DNA from: Croceimicrobium sp963977415
Lineage (GTDB): Bacteria; Bacteroidota; Bacteroidia; Flavobacteriales; Schleiferiaceae
Assembly (NCBI GenBank): GCA_963977415.1
Contig: CAXBOS010000002.1
Coordinates: 186,001-250,000, forward strand
DNA length: 64,000 nucleotides
Direction: 5' to 3'
Under the pieces are notes generated by a model. The model searched no databases and had not been told where the DNA came from. It saw nothing but the letters and a program-made list of their open reading frames with translations. Position numbers and translations under genes: made by a program. Position 1 is the stretch's first letter, and every line of letters begins with the position of its first letter. Positions 1 through 9,471 of the stretch are shown here, piece by piece.

Positions 1-699
1 TCCAAAGAAATAAGCTCCAATGTAAAGTGACAGGCTCACCCAAGCAGGGATTATTTCAACAAAAGAAAGTCCGAACCCAATGCCCAACAATGCTCCACAT
101 ATAATGGAAAAGATCAGCTCCGTATTTTTTCCAAAAATCCCTCCATGCGAATGTTCATGTTCTTCGCCTTCCTTATGTTCATGGTCTTTTTCTTCAGTTT
201 CCTGTTGTTCAGGTTTATTGACTTCCTCAAGAAATCGTTCTGCACTTACCTGCGTATCAGGAATGTCCAGACCTTCTTTTCGCAATGCTTTAAATATTTC
301 TGCTTCATCTATTTTTGTGGTATCAAACTCTACCCGTACCATGCCAGATGCAGATACTGAAGCTTCCAAAATTCCATCTATTCCCTGAAGATTCCGCTCA
401 ATCTGCCGGGCATGGCGTGTATGGCGAATGCCTTCCACTTCTATGAGTTTATGTCCAAACTTCTGAGTGATTTCTGCTCCGGTTTGCTCCGCCAGCGACT
501 GGATACGATCTATGGAGATCAACTCCGGGTCGTAATGAAAGCATAGCTGAGGTACGCCATTATCTTTTTCGTCTGCTACATGCACTTTTTCAAGGCCTTC
601 TTGGTCTTGAAGCTGCTGAATGAGTTTTTGCACACATTGATCCTTCTCATCCGGTACTTCGGGCAGGAGAAGCGGTATTTTTATTTGTAGTTTTTTCAT
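1..699 (-). CDS. Heavy-metal-translocating P-type ATPase, N-terminal part (cut by the window edge)
   Basis: The frame is open from an ATG at 699 to the left edge, giving about 233 residues. It begins MKKLQIKIPLLLPEVPDE. It shows two ferredoxin-like heavy-metal-associated regions (about 1-80 and 85-150) without a CxxC metal-binding pair, then a Glu/His-rich linker (about 165-190, with DHEHKEGEEHEHSHGG), then the first hydrophobic segments. This layout fits CadA/ZntA-type exporters of Zn, Cd or Pb in the inner membrane. The catalytic DKTGT and the P and N domains lie beyond the edge. It follows czcB by 55 bp on the same strand and would work with the RND pump in metal export. The family call rests on the N-terminal layout and the context, because the signature motifs are not visible. 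Confidence 0.7.
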   Translation of the reverse strand, partial: MKKLQIKIPLLLPEVPDEKDQCVQKLIQQLQDQEGLEKVHVADEKDNGVPQLCFHYDPELISIDRIQSLAEQTGAEITQKFGHKLIEVEGIRHTRHARQIERNLQGIDGILEASVSASGMVRVEFDTTKIDEAEIFKALRKEGLDIPDTQVSAERFLEEVNKPEQQETEEKDHEHKEGEEHEHSHGGIFGKNTELIFSIICGALLGIGFGLSFVEIIPAWVSLSLYIGAYFFG

Positions 700-754
700 G
701 ATTTATTTTTTCTAATGAATCCTTTATCACCAGTACCCTTAAAGATTCTTATAA

Positions 755-1957
755 TTAATGTCCATGACCACCACCTTCTTCCTCACTATTTTTGGCTGTG
801 GCCAGTAGGGTGAAGGCACCTTTGGATACTAACTTTACCGTGCTCATTTCTGTTGAGGAATCCACCAGCAATATTTCTGTGTACTCATCCTCTGTATAGC
901 CTTTGATGACTTCCAACATTTCAAAGTCATGCGCAGTTTTTCCGTTTTCGGTTCGTTGGTCAGTGTAAGCAAAAATGTAGTACTTGCCTCCAAAGCGCAC
1001 CACTGATGGTTCAGGTACAGTCCACACATCATTGCTGTCTGTTTCTACTTTAGCAGTCACGTACATCCCTGGAAGCAGGTCTTCATACATCTGCTCCAAG
1101 TGGCCATGTACTGTTACTGAGCGGTCTTCCCTTACGCTACTGCCCAGTAGAAACACCTCGGCTTCCCGCCATTGGTCAGGGGTATTTGCCAGAGTAAAAC
1201 GAATGCGCTGGCCTTTCCTGATTTTTGGAATATCGTTTTCATATACCGTCAATTCCACATGCAAATCTTCTGCATTGGTAATGTCCATGATCACATCCTG
1301 AGGATTGATGTATTTGCCCCTATTGGTATAGACTTCTCGTACAGAACCAGTGACAGGCGAATAAATACTAACAGAAGTAGCAACTATCCCGTCACGGATT
1401 TTAGCCAGATTAATACCGATTAGTTTTAGTCGGGCCTCCATGGTTTTAATCTTGGCTTCATTAGCCAAATAGTTGCTTTTAGCTTGTTGGAAACTTTTGC
1501 CTGATGCTACTTTTTCACTATACAATTCCTGCTGACGATCAAACTCTGCTTTCAAAAATTCCTGATTGGCCAAACCCTCCAGGTAATCTTGTTGAAACTG
1601 AATAAATTCCGGATTTTCAATAGTTGCCAATAACTGCCCTTTCTTCACGGAAGTGCCTGGTAGCATATCGATGTATTTTACAAAACCTCCATAAGGCATA
1701 TTGATGGAAATGTTACCTTGGGGAGGCACATCAATGATCCCGTTCACCATAAGCTCTGAACCTATGACACGTTTTTCTATAGACCCTAGTTCAATGTTTG
1801 CCTGATCGTATTGAGCCTGCGTCAACTCAAGAGCATTTTCTTCCTCATGATGTTCTTCATTCGCTGCTTTTTCCGTTTTTGAATTGCAGGATGCCATGAT
1901 CAGTATCATTGTGATCATGGTGAATAGGTTGCTGATATATTGAAATGTATTCTTCAT
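755..1957 (-). CDS. czcB: Periplasmic adaptor (membrane fusion) subunit of a heavy-metal RND efflux pump, CzcB/CusB type
   Basis: This 400-residue protein has a hydrophobic N-terminus ending in a lipobox (about MAS-Cys24), so it is probably an inner-membrane-anchored lipoprotein. After a His/Glu-rich stretch (EEHHEEE) it shows the adaptor layout: a barrel-sandwich half, a helical hairpin (about 120-190, Gln/Lys/Glu-rich), the second half with the segment IYSPVTGSVREVYTNRGKY, then beta-barrel and membrane-proximal domains. The C-terminus ends in GGGHGH, a likely metal-binding tail. It sits 18 bp downstream of the RND gene, so the two are surely co-transcribed. It would link the inner-membrane pump to the outer-membrane channel and may hand over periplasmic metal. 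The substrate (Zn/Co/Cd or Cu/Ag) cannot be decided from the sequence. Confidence 0.9.
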   Translation of the reverse strand: MKNTFQYISNLFTMITMILIMASCNSKTEKAANEEHHEEENALELTQAQYDQANIELGSIEKRVIGSELMVNGIIDVPPQGNISINMPYGGFVKYIDMLPGTSVKKGQLLATIENPEFIQFQQDYLEGLANQEFLKAEFDRQQELYSEKVASGKSFQQAKSNYLANEAKIKTMEARLKLIGINLAKIRDGIVATSVSIYSPVTGSVREVYTNRGKYINPQDVIMDITNAEDLHVELTVYENDIPKIRKGQRIRFTLANTPDQWREAEVFLLGSSVREDRSVTVHGHLEQMYEDLLPGMYVTAKVETDSNDVWTVPEPSVVRFGGKYYIFAYTDQRTENGKTAHDFEMLEVIKGYTEDEYTEILLVDSSTEMSTVKLVSKGAFTLLATAKNSEEEGGGHGH

Positions 1958-1975
1958 GTTTTTTTTCTTTAGTAA

Positions 1976-4900
1976 TTATTGAACACCTGCAATGAATTCT
2001 ATTTGTATAATGGTTTGGTTGTATTGATTGAGAATATCGAGGTAATTGAACTGAACACTTAGTGCCCGGCTAAGTCCTTGCGTATACTCCACATAACCAA
2101 TGTCACCGCTCTCAAAGCCTTTCTGAGCCTGCTTCAGGATCAATTCAGCTTGTGGCAGGGCATTCAGTTGATAATATTCCAAGCTGTTTTGAAATTTCTG
2201 GTATTGCTGGATTAGTGATTCCAACCTGCCTTCCAGCTCATTGGAAGTTGCTTTCAATCTTGCCTCGCTTTCCTGCCTTTTCAGTTCGCTGGCTTTAATC
2301 ACTGAAGATTGCGACTTAGCCCCGAATATGGGAATGGCCAGACCTACCTGAAAGCCCGTAAATCGGTCTCCTGAATTGAAGGTGACAGGATTACCATTGA
2401 TGTCCTGATTAGGTCCATTGAGGGATTGGTTAAAATACCCCACTGTAAGATCGGGCATCAAGCGAGATCGTTCCACTGATTTTTCCCTCTCAGCCACTGC
2501 AATTTGCTGTCTGAACCAGGCAAGCGTAGGGTTATTGTTTACGTCAGCACTTTCGAGTAAAAAGGTGAGTTCCCTGGCTTCCAGACTATCTACAGCAATG
2601 TCCGCAACCGACTCTACATTCAGTAGCGTTTTTAGCATGGTTTGATAAATCTCAATATCTGATTGATTCTGTGCCAGCATCACCTCGATTTCAGCTACTT
2701 GAGATTCGGCAGTGGCTTTTTCCAATAAATTGCTTTCTCCTGTTTTATAGCGGAGATTGGCCGCCCGTACAAATCGTTGGTATATGCTATCCTGTTCTAG
2801 CAACAAAGTGCGCTTACTCTTTTCTAACCAGAGGGTGTACCATGTGGCTTTCACTTGATTCACTAGCTCATTTTGAGTAGCCGTTCGCCTCCATTCACTT
2901 GCCTCTATTTGGGCTTTAGCCAATTGATTTTGATTGGCATAAACTGTGGGAAAAGCAAAACTTTGACTGATGTTGAATTGATTATCATTGTCATAAATAC
3001 TATTGTATTGACCATGTGTAAGGCTAAGGCTGGTTTTTGGCAAGTTCCAACTTGCTCCTTTCAAAGCTTTTTCCTGCAGCGTTTGAAGGTCAGCTGCTTT
3101 TAGGCTGGGATTATTGGCAATAGCCATTTGAATGGCCTCTTCTAACGACTGATAGACAATAGGCTTTTCTTGTGCCAAAACATTTGGTGTCTGGAAAAGC
3201 ATTAAACCAAAAACTAGTGCTGTGACTACAGCTCCCGACTTTACTTTTATTCCTCGTTCGAAATAATAGTAGAGTATAGGAAGTACTACCAAGGTCAGGA
3301 AAGTTGCGGAAAGTAGACCTCCAATCACTACAGTGGCCAATGGTCGCTGTACTTCTGCACCGCCAGATTCGGAAAGCGCCATGGGCAGAAATCCCAGAGA
3401 AGCTACCGCAGCGGTCATGATGACAGGACGTAACCGGATACGAGTACCTTGGTAAATCCGTTCAAAGATGTCCGTAATTCCGTCCTTCTTCAGATGATTA
3501 AATTCACTTATCAATACAATTCCATTCAAAACAGCAACACCAAAGAGGGCAATAAAACCTACACCTGCCGATATGCTAAAGGGCATTCCCCGTAGTGATA
3601 AGGCGAAAATTCCTCCAATAGCTGATAGAGGGATAGCTGTGAAAATGAGAATACCCTGCTTGATCGAACCAAAGGTGAAGTAGAGCAATACAAAAATGAG
3701 TAAAAGAGCGAGGGGAACGGCATAGCTTAACCGCTCACGTGCTTCCACAAGGTTTTCAAACTGACCTCCGTAAGTCACAGAATAGCCAGGTGCCAATACG
3801 ACAGATTCGTCAATCTTTCCTCTCAGTTCTGTAACTACACTTTCTACATCTCTGTTACGAACATTGAAAGCCACAATAATTCTTCTTCTGGTATCGTCAC
3901 GTTGAATTTGGTAGGGACCATCTTTAATCGCCACGTCTGCCACTTGGTAGAGCGGTATTTGGTGGCCGTCTTTGCGAGAGATGTAAAGATTTCGCACGGA
4001 TTCAACATCGCTTCGGTTTACCTTTGATAAGCGTACTACCAAATCAAAACGCCTTTCATTTTCATAGACTAGACCAGCGGAAGCCCCTGCAAATGCTGCC
4101 TGGACCGAACGATTGACATCCCTAATAGTCAAACCATATTTGGCCAACTGATCCCGTTTATAATTAATCACGATTTGTGGGATACCCGTGACTTCCTCAA
4201 TGTATAAATCCACTGCACCTTCCACACTGGTAGCTATTTTTCCAATCTGTTCAGCATATTCAGAAAGTGCATTCAAGTCTTCTCCATAAATTTTTACCGC
4301 AACATCTTGCCGAACCCCTGTCATGAGTTCATTGAAACGCATTTGAATGGGTTGCTGAAAACCAAATGTCACACCTGGTATTACTGCCAAAGCTTCAGCC
4401 ATTTTATTGGCCAATTCTTCTCTGTCCGATGCAGAAACCCATTCTGATTTGTTTTTCAGGATGATCATCAAGTCAGCAGCTTCCACAGGCATGGGGTCGG
4501 TAGGAATCTCGCCCGCACCAATCTTGGATACCACTTGCTCTACTTCAGGAAATTGTTCCAATAGAATCTTTTCGGCTTGGGTAGTAGCAAGAATGGTATT
4601 TTCCAGCGAACTGCCTGTCATTACCCGTGTTTCTACAGCAAAGTCACCTTCTTCCAACGTGGGAACAAACTCTCCACCCATATTGGAAAACACCCAAAGA
4701 GAAATCCCGAACAACCCTAAAACAACCACCAGAATTAATGGCCTTTTATGCATTGCCCAACGGATAGTTGGATTGTACAGTTTATGAAAAAAGCCCATGA
4801 TCTTATCAGAGATATTGGGTTTATATTCGGTCTTTTTGCTCAGGACAAGAGCAGACATCATCGGTACGTAGGTCAGGGAAAGAATGAAGGCGCCCAGGAT

Positions 4901-6352
4901 AGCAAAGCTCACTGTCTGAGCCATGGGGCCAAACATTTTACCTTCTGTACCTACCAATGCCAATATCGGTAAGTATACGATCAGGATGATGATTTCTCCG
5001 AATGCCGCTGAATTTCTGATTTTACTGGCCGATTGATACACTTCCTCATCCATTTCAGTTTGAGTGAGTCTCCTGCCCAGCTTCAGCATCCCTAAATGAT
5101 GTAGGGTTGCCTCTACAATGATCACTGCCCCGTCCACAATCAACCCAAAATCAATCGCCCCAAGGCTCATCAGGTTACCTGATACACCAAACAGGTTCAT
5201 CATACCAAAGGCAAAGATCAATGCCAGGGGAATGACAGAAGCTACGATCAAACCAGCACGCAGATTACCCAATAGCAGCAACAGCACGAAAATAACAATC
5301 AATGCACCTTCCGTAAGATTGGTGGTGACTGTGCCAATGGCAGTATCCACTAGCTTGGTTCTGTCTAGAAATGGTTCTATTGTAACCCCTTCAGGGAGGG
5401 TTTTACGGATTTGGTCAATTCTACTTTTCACATTGTCAATAACCTCTGCGGAATTTTCACCTTTCAACATCATCACGATGGCACTGACTACTTCACCTTC
5501 TCCATTTCGGGTAGTTGCTCCATAACGTACGGCACCACCTAGCTCAACCTTTGCCACATCCCTGATTAGCACAGGGATACCATCTGCATTGCTTTTGACC
5601 AGCATTTGACGGATGTCATCAAGGTCACTAACCAGACCCTCGCTACGAATGAAATAGGCGTTGAGATTTTTCTCAATGTAAGCCCCTCCGGTATTTTCGT
5701 TGTTTTCTTCTAATGCTTGAAAAATATCGGCAATAGAAATATTCATAGCCTTGAGTTTATTGGGATCAATGGCAATCTCATATTGCTTGAGAAATCCCCC
5801 AAAACTGCTAACGTCCGCCACTCCGGGTGTACCGAGCAATTGCCTACGGACGATCCAGTCCTGAATTGTGCGAAGCTCACGTGCGTCATACTGGTCTTCA
5901 TAACCCGGTTCAGTACCAACCACATATTGGTAGATTTCACCCAAACCCGTAGTAATGGGAGCCATGCCTGGCTGTCCTACACCAGGAGGGATTTGGGCTT
6001 GCACATCGGCCAGGCGTTCGTTTACTTGTTGGCGTGCCCAATAGACATCCACATCTTCTTTGAATACAATGGTTACCACCGATAACCCAAAGCGAGAGAA
6101 TGAACGGATCTCATCAAGTTCCGGTATGGTGGCCATGGTAATCTCAATGGGAAAGGTGATCAATCGCTCCACTTCCTCAGCGGCTAGCGATGGCGAAGAG
6201 GTAATGACCTGCACCTGATTATTGGTTATGTCCGGCACGGCATCAATAGGAAGTCTCGTTAGTGAGTAGCCGCCCCAGATGATCAGACCTAAAGTGAGTA
6301 GGCCAATAATCAATTTGTTTTTAACTGAAAATTGAATGATTTTATCCAGCAT
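1976..6352 (-). CDS. czcA: CzcA-type heavy-metal RND transporter fused to a CzcC/TolC-type outer-membrane factor
   Basis: This 1458-residue protein joins two pump components. Residues 1 to about 1045 are a complete HME-family RND proton antiporter. The TM4 signature DFGLIVDGAVIIVE keeps the Asp, Asp and Glu of CzcA, and the two large periplasmic loops and twelve membrane segments are in place. Residues about 1043-1060 form a hydrophobic stretch ending NVLAQ that looks like a former signal peptide. Residues about 1061-1458 resemble a TolC-family outer-membrane factor with long Ala/Gln/Glu-rich helices. RND-OMF fusions of this length are common in Bacteroidota. How the C-terminal part reaches the outer membrane is unclear; cleavage at the internal signal is an inference. 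czcB and the P-type ATPase gene follow in the same operon. Confidence 0.92.
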   Translation of the reverse strand: MLDKIIQFSVKNKLIIGLLTLGLIIWGGYSLTRLPIDAVPDITNNQVQVITSSPSLAAEEVERLITFPIEITMATIPELDEIRSFSRFGLSVVTIVFKEDVDVYWARQQVNERLADVQAQIPPGVGQPGMAPITTGLGEIYQYVVGTEPGYEDQYDARELRTIQDWIVRRQLLGTPGVADVSSFGGFLKQYEIAIDPNKLKAMNISIADIFQALEENNENTGGAYIEKNLNAYFIRSEGLVSDLDDIRQMLVKSNADGIPVLIRDVAKVELGGAVRYGATTRNGEGEVVSAIVMMLKGENSAEVIDNVKSRIDQIRKTLPEGVTIEPFLDRTKLVDTAIGTVTTNLTEGALIVIFVLLLLLGNLRAGLIVASVIPLALIFAFGMMNLFGVSGNLMSLGAIDFGLIVDGAVIIVEATLHHLGMLKLGRRLTQTEMDEEVYQSASKIRNSAAFGEIIILIVYLPILALVGTEGKMFGPMAQTVSFAILGAFILSLTYVPMMSALVLSKKTEYKPNISDKIMGFFHKLYNPTIRWAMHKRPLILVVVLGLFGISLWVFSNMGGEFVPTLEEGDFAVETRVMTGSSLENTILATTQAEKILLEQFPEVEQVVSKIGAGEIPTDPMPVEAADLMIILKNKSEWVSASDREELANKMAEALAVIPGVTFGFQQPIQMRFNELMTGVRQDVAVKIYGEDLNALSEYAEQIGKIATSVEGAVDLYIEEVTGIPQIVINYKRDQLAKYGLTIRDVNRSVQAAFAGASAGLVYENERRFDLVVRLSKVNRSDVESVRNLYISRKDGHQIPLYQVADVAIKDGPYQIQRDDTRRRIIVAFNVRNRDVESVVTELRGKIDESVVLAPGYSVTYGGQFENLVEARERLSYAVPLALLLIFVLLYFTFGSIKQGILIFTAIPLSAIGGIFALSLRGMPFSISAGVGFIALFGVAVLNGIVLISEFNHLKKDGITDIFERIYQGTRIRLRPVIMTAAVASLGFLPMALSESGGAEVQRPLATVVIGGLLSATFLTLVVLPILYYYFERGIKVKSGAVVTALVFGLMLFQTPNVLAQEKPIVYQSLEEAIQMAIANNPSLKAADLQTLQEKALKGASWNLPKTSLSLTHGQYNSIYDNDNQFNISQSFAFPTVYANQNQLAKAQIEASEWRRTATQNELVNQVKATWYTLWLEKSKRTLLLEQDSIYQRFVRAANLRYKTGESNLLEKATAESQVAEIEVMLAQNQSDIEIYQTMLKTLLNVESVADIAVDSLEARELTFLLESADVNNNPTLAWFRQQIAVAEREKSVERSRLMPDLTVGYFNQSLNGPNQDINGNPVTFNSGDRFTGFQVGLAIPIFGAKSQSSVIKASELKRQESEARLKATSNELEGRLESLIQQYQKFQNSLEYYQLNALPQAELILKQAQKGFESGDIGYVEYTQGLSRALSVQFNYLDILNQYNQTIIQIEFIAGVQ

Positions 6353-6507
6353 TTATATTGTTTTTTAAATGATGATACAAGGATTTGAAAGGGCAGAGAG
6401 TGCCCTTGAAGAAGAAATTACGAATAGACGTACGTGTTTAGCAGACATCTCCAGATTAGGGAGTTGTCCTTCAGTAAATCTGACTACACCTTAAAGAAAA
6501 TCCGTAA
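6353..6507 (-). promoter_or_regulatory. Leader region of the czc genes with a small inverted repeat
   Basis: This 155-bp spacer separates the His-rich protein gene from the RND gene. It contains a perfect 7-bp inverted repeat, AAGGGCA/TGCCCTT, with a 5-base spacer at 6389-6407. Two related words, GAAATTACG and CGTAATTA, lie further upstream. It is the natural place for a metal-responsive promoter or operator, possibly bound by the Fur-family protein encoded at 6951-7361. No promoter hexamers were recognised with confidence. Confidence 0.3.
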
Positions 6508-6903
6508 TTACGCTTTTTGAGGAGGCTGGAAGGGAGTTTCCAGGTAGATAGAAGAAAATGAAAATCGATAACCACAATTACCCGTTTCAACAAATTGGGT
6601 AGATGGAACCAAAGAATAACTCACGCTACCAGTAAAGACTACAGGAGCATGATGACACTGATGACTTCCATGAAAGGGCAGTTCTTCATGTTCTTCATCA
6701 TCATGATGGTTATGACCAGACTCTTGATGAGCATAGTCTTCTAGAAAGAACTTCCAGAATGAATCATTATCCTTTTCCTGATGCTCCGAAAAGTGAGTCA
6801 ACAGATTAGGGATTTTGGGAAGTTCGCAACATAGGTCCAATGTCATCACCAGTGCGGTCGCGATAAAGAGTGTTGATAACAATATGGATTTGATCCTATT
6901 CAT
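6508..6903 (-). CDS. Small exported or membrane-anchored His-rich protein of the metal cassette
   Basis: I chose the ATG at 6903, which gives about 131 residues starting MNRIKSILLSTLFIATALVM, a good hydrophobic export signal. An ATG 33 bp upstream is possible but would put a poor extension before the signal. The mature part holds paired Cys (DLCCELP), a His/Asp/Glu cluster (about HNHHDDEEHEELPFHGSHQCHH) and a C-terminal region with a few aromatic residues. I do not recognise a named domain. The His/Cys content and its place between the Fur-family regulator and the RND pump suggest a periplasmic metal-binding or sensing protein. That role is inferred, not shown. Confidence 0.65.
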   Translation of the reverse strand: MNRIKSILLSTLFIATALVMTLDLCCELPKIPNLLTHFSEHQEKDNDSFWKFFLEDYAHQESGHNHHDDEEHEELPFHGSHQCHHAPVVFTGSVSYSLVPSTQFVETGNCGYRFSFSSIYLETPFQPPQKA

Positions 6904-6950
6904 TGATATTACAAATCTACAAAAAAATGAGTGCAACCAAATTGCAAAGA

Positions 6951-7361
6951 TTAGTTACAATTGATACAAGTGCCTTTATACACCATGCTGGCACTTGAGG
7001 CATTGAATCCTACCGGGATTTGAGTTTGTGGTATCTTAGATTTTGTTAAGCAATAAGTCTCTCCGCACTTCACACAATGAAAGTGAACGTGTTGGTCTTG
7101 TGGCTCGCATTCGCAACCCTCCTCACAAAGTGCATATTTTACTGAACCTGTCCCGTCTTCTATGCTATGAATGAGTTTCTTCTCTTCAAATGTTTTGAGG
7201 GTACGGTATAGCGTGGTTTTATCAGCTCTTTCAAATTTAGCTTCTAAATCCAACAAACTGATCGCTGAGCCTGATTCTACTAGTTGACGCAACACCAAAA
7301 GGCGCATGGTGGTGGGTTTGATCTTCTTCTCTTCAAGTTTGAACTCAAGTTTTTTATCCAT
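6951..7361 (-). CDS. Fur-family metal-responsive transcriptional regulator
   Basis: The start was set at the ATG at 7361, 2 nt after the Argonaute stop codon. The longer frame (MVFVIM...) would overlap that gene and adds nothing family-like. The protein has about 136 residues. The N-terminal winged helix includes the recognition helix around KTTLYRTLKTFEEKKLI. The middle carries the HVHFHC metal-site motif, and Cys pairs follow (CVKCG, then CINCN at the C-terminus) as in the structural zinc site of Fur/Zur/PerR. It is encoded upstream of the efflux genes and probably represses them or senses their metal. Which metal cannot be told. Its position makes it likely to be at least partly co-transcribed with the defence operon. 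Confidence 0.88.
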   Translation of the reverse strand: MDKKLEFKLEEKKIKPTTMRLLVLRQLVESGSAISLLDLEAKFERADKTTLYRTLKTFEEKKLIHSIEDGTGSVKYALCEEGCECEPQDQHVHFHCVKCGETYCLTKSKIPQTQIPVGFNASSASMVYKGTCINCN

Positions 7362-7363
7362 AA

Positions 7364-9463
7364 TTACAAAAACCAAAGGTTGTCTTTTCCAAATTCGGGT
7401 ATCTCGTTACCGTCAAAATGAGGGAGCATTTCTGCGACCATTTCAGGGTATTTGATGGTCACTGGTAAGTTTTGTTGTCTTACTGATTTCCAGTACATAC
7501 GGCTGAACTGATATACCTGGTCAATCAATTCTTTCACGGTCTTATATTCGTCTACCAATTCTTTTTCTGTACAAAAGATTTTCAGCTTAATCGGGAATGG
7601 GAAGCCGTCATGGAAGCTGTAGAATTTCGGGTTGTATCGTGTATTGTTGAACAGTAGGAACTTGTTGTATCCAATCTTTATAAAAGTGCCACTCATTGGC
7701 ATAAGGTCTGACCAACTGTTGTCAAATGCAACAATGTCTGAGGACTCTGTTTTGTTAATGGAAACTATAAATACTGGAATGTCTAATCCAAGGTCTTTGA
7801 GGCCGTCTTCTATGGGTTGTAATTCAACTTGGCTCATGCTCTTGTAGAAGTGTATCACAAGCCGTTTGATGCCTGTATTTACATTTGCATACTCCTTTAC
7901 CGCTCTGATAATTGAGCCTGCTAACTCCTTTGTTTGGTCTTTCTGAAAGCACTCAAAACGGTTGAATTTCCCATTGTTAGCGAAGCTAAAAGCACTACCT
8001 ATATATTGTATGTCAACTTCTGAGTTTCTAAATGCTCCAATGCCTACTATCAATTCATTTTTGAGCTTTGTATCCAGCTTCCAAGGGATGCCATTCAATT
8101 TGGCTAAAATGGCAATAGCAATATTCGGTAGGCTGTAATAATACTTTTCGTTGGTCAATACTTTTTCGCCATCAATCACCTGTGAAGAGACTCCCTCTTT
8201 CAGTAGTAATTCTTTCAGCTTGTAGTATATCTTCCTTCTTGATTTATCTGGTGCATTCTTGGAGAACGGACTGATATAAATAGCGATATACTGAATATCT
8301 GATTCAAAGTGTTTGTTGGTAATGGCTTCATAGATTTCTGGCCATGGATTGTCTCTGTCTTCAAATCTTACACTGAATCCTTTTTCAGTGTGGTAAGGTG
8401 TATGAATGAACTTGACCAATCCTTTAAACCCAAATTCTGATCCCCTGAAATAGCTGTCCATCTTCTCAGCGATGGGCTGATCATCTTTATGAAAGATAAA
8501 AAAGTAGTGAATTTTAGTAGTAGGGCTTAATCCAAAAGGGCCATGCTCTTTCATTCCATCCATTGGCACAATGCCAGAATTTTCTTTACCGAATAAAAGG
8601 CGGTTACTGGAATTGTTGACTGACCCGATATTGATTTTATTTACTGGAATGAATCCATTTGAGGAAATAGGAATAATAGTTTTGAACTCCTCTGTATTCA
8701 GGTATTGAGTATAGAAGTTGTCAATTCCATCTTTGAACTTTTTGTACTTATTGGTTTTGTCCGGGGCTTCCGTTCCTTGCATTAGTGCATCTCTGATTTC
8801 GAAATTCCATACGGCATACACCTTGTCATATTCTCTTTTACCACTATCAGGTAATTCATTAAATCGGTACAGTCCTTTATCATAGACTACCCAATTAATA
8901 TCTGTCGGTGATACATCCTCTAAAAGGGTGGAGACAGGAACTTTGAAGATTTTGGATTTGCCTTCAAATGTCACCAACAATTCCAGACTATCGGAAACTG
9001 TCTTAAACTGTACCTTGAGTGAGAAGCGGTCGAATATCTTATACTTGCCTGAGGTGTCTTGTTTGGCACTTGGAAGCCAAATTTCTGTATCACTTACAAA
9101 ATTGGGCTTCACTAAAAATCCTTTCCCTTTGAAATGGCTATGAATGAGCGAATTGTAATATCTCTTTAGTACTGAAGTGGAAAAGGTAGAATTACGGATG
9201 GTATATGAACGTTCTTCACCTTGCTCATTTGTCTTGGTTTCAAAGTGTGGACTTGTTGGTTTTGATACGGCTAAGAAACCGTCCAGCTCAACTGTAAATG
9301 AGGTGTAATAGTGGTCTTGCTCTCCATACTTTTCAATGACCTCATCAGGCACTAAGGATTTGTAAATCCGAGTGAGGTTGTCTTGTTCCTGGTCAGTGAA
9401 GTAAAAGGTTTGCTCTTCCTGAGGATGATTGAATGTGAGTATGTTGAAGGTATGGTTGGACAT
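7364..9463 (-). CDS. Prokaryotic Argonaute (MID-PIWI) protein, apparently catalytically inactive
   Basis: This 699-residue protein is recognised from its C-terminal half. The MID part has YYKLKELLLKEGVSSQVI (about 411-429), and NIAIAILAKLNGIPWKL (about 447-464) leads into PIWI. These carry the Tyr/Lys, Gln and Lys residues that hold a guide 5' phosphate in Argonautes. The PIWI core starts at ELIVGIGAF (about 470-478), and the chain ends in LWFL, a hydrophobic C-terminus typical of PIWI. The nuclease acids look lost: the first Asp is Gly or Ala (GIGAF), the third-Asp strand reads VIHFYK (about 536-541), and the usual HYA segment near the end is IKYPEM. Residues 1 to about 300 could be N and PAZ-like domains but were not assigned. 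It follows the metallopeptidase gene by 8 bp in the hsdR operon. It likely binds guide and target nucleic acid without cutting and signals to partner proteins. Confidence 0.82.
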   Translation of the reverse strand: MSNHTFNILTFNHPQEEQTFYFTDQEQDNLTRIYKSLVPDEVIEKYGEQDHYYTSFTVELDGFLAVSKPTSPHFETKTNEQGEERSYTIRNSTFSTSVLKRYYNSLIHSHFKGKGFLVKPNFVSDTEIWLPSAKQDTSGKYKIFDRFSLKVQFKTVSDSLELLVTFEGKSKIFKVPVSTLLEDVSPTDINWVVYDKGLYRFNELPDSGKREYDKVYAVWNFEIRDALMQGTEAPDKTNKYKKFKDGIDNFYTQYLNTEEFKTIIPISSNGFIPVNKINIGSVNNSSNRLLFGKENSGIVPMDGMKEHGPFGLSPTTKIHYFFIFHKDDQPIAEKMDSYFRGSEFGFKGLVKFIHTPYHTEKGFSVRFEDRDNPWPEIYEAITNKHFESDIQYIAIYISPFSKNAPDKSRRKIYYKLKELLLKEGVSSQVIDGEKVLTNEKYYYSLPNIAIAILAKLNGIPWKLDTKLKNELIVGIGAFRNSEVDIQYIGSAFSFANNGKFNRFECFQKDQTKELAGSIIRAVKEYANVNTGIKRLVIHFYKSMSQVELQPIEDGLKDLGLDIPVFIVSINKTESSDIVAFDNSWSDLMPMSGTFIKIGYNKFLLFNNTRYNPKFYSFHDGFPFPIKLKIFCTEKELVDEYKTVKELIDQVYQFSRMYWKSVRQQNLPVTIKYPEMVAEMLPHFDGNEIPEFGKDNLWFL

Positions 9464-9471
9464 AGCAGTAT

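Noticed and set aside
5118..5525. A 135-codon plus-strand frame inside the RND pump gene
   Set aside because: It is a shadow on the opposite strand of a well-conserved transporter.
7361..7376. Longer Fur start overlapping the Argonaute gene
   Set aside because: The first five residues add nothing like the family, and the ATG at 7361 gives a clean 2-nt junction.
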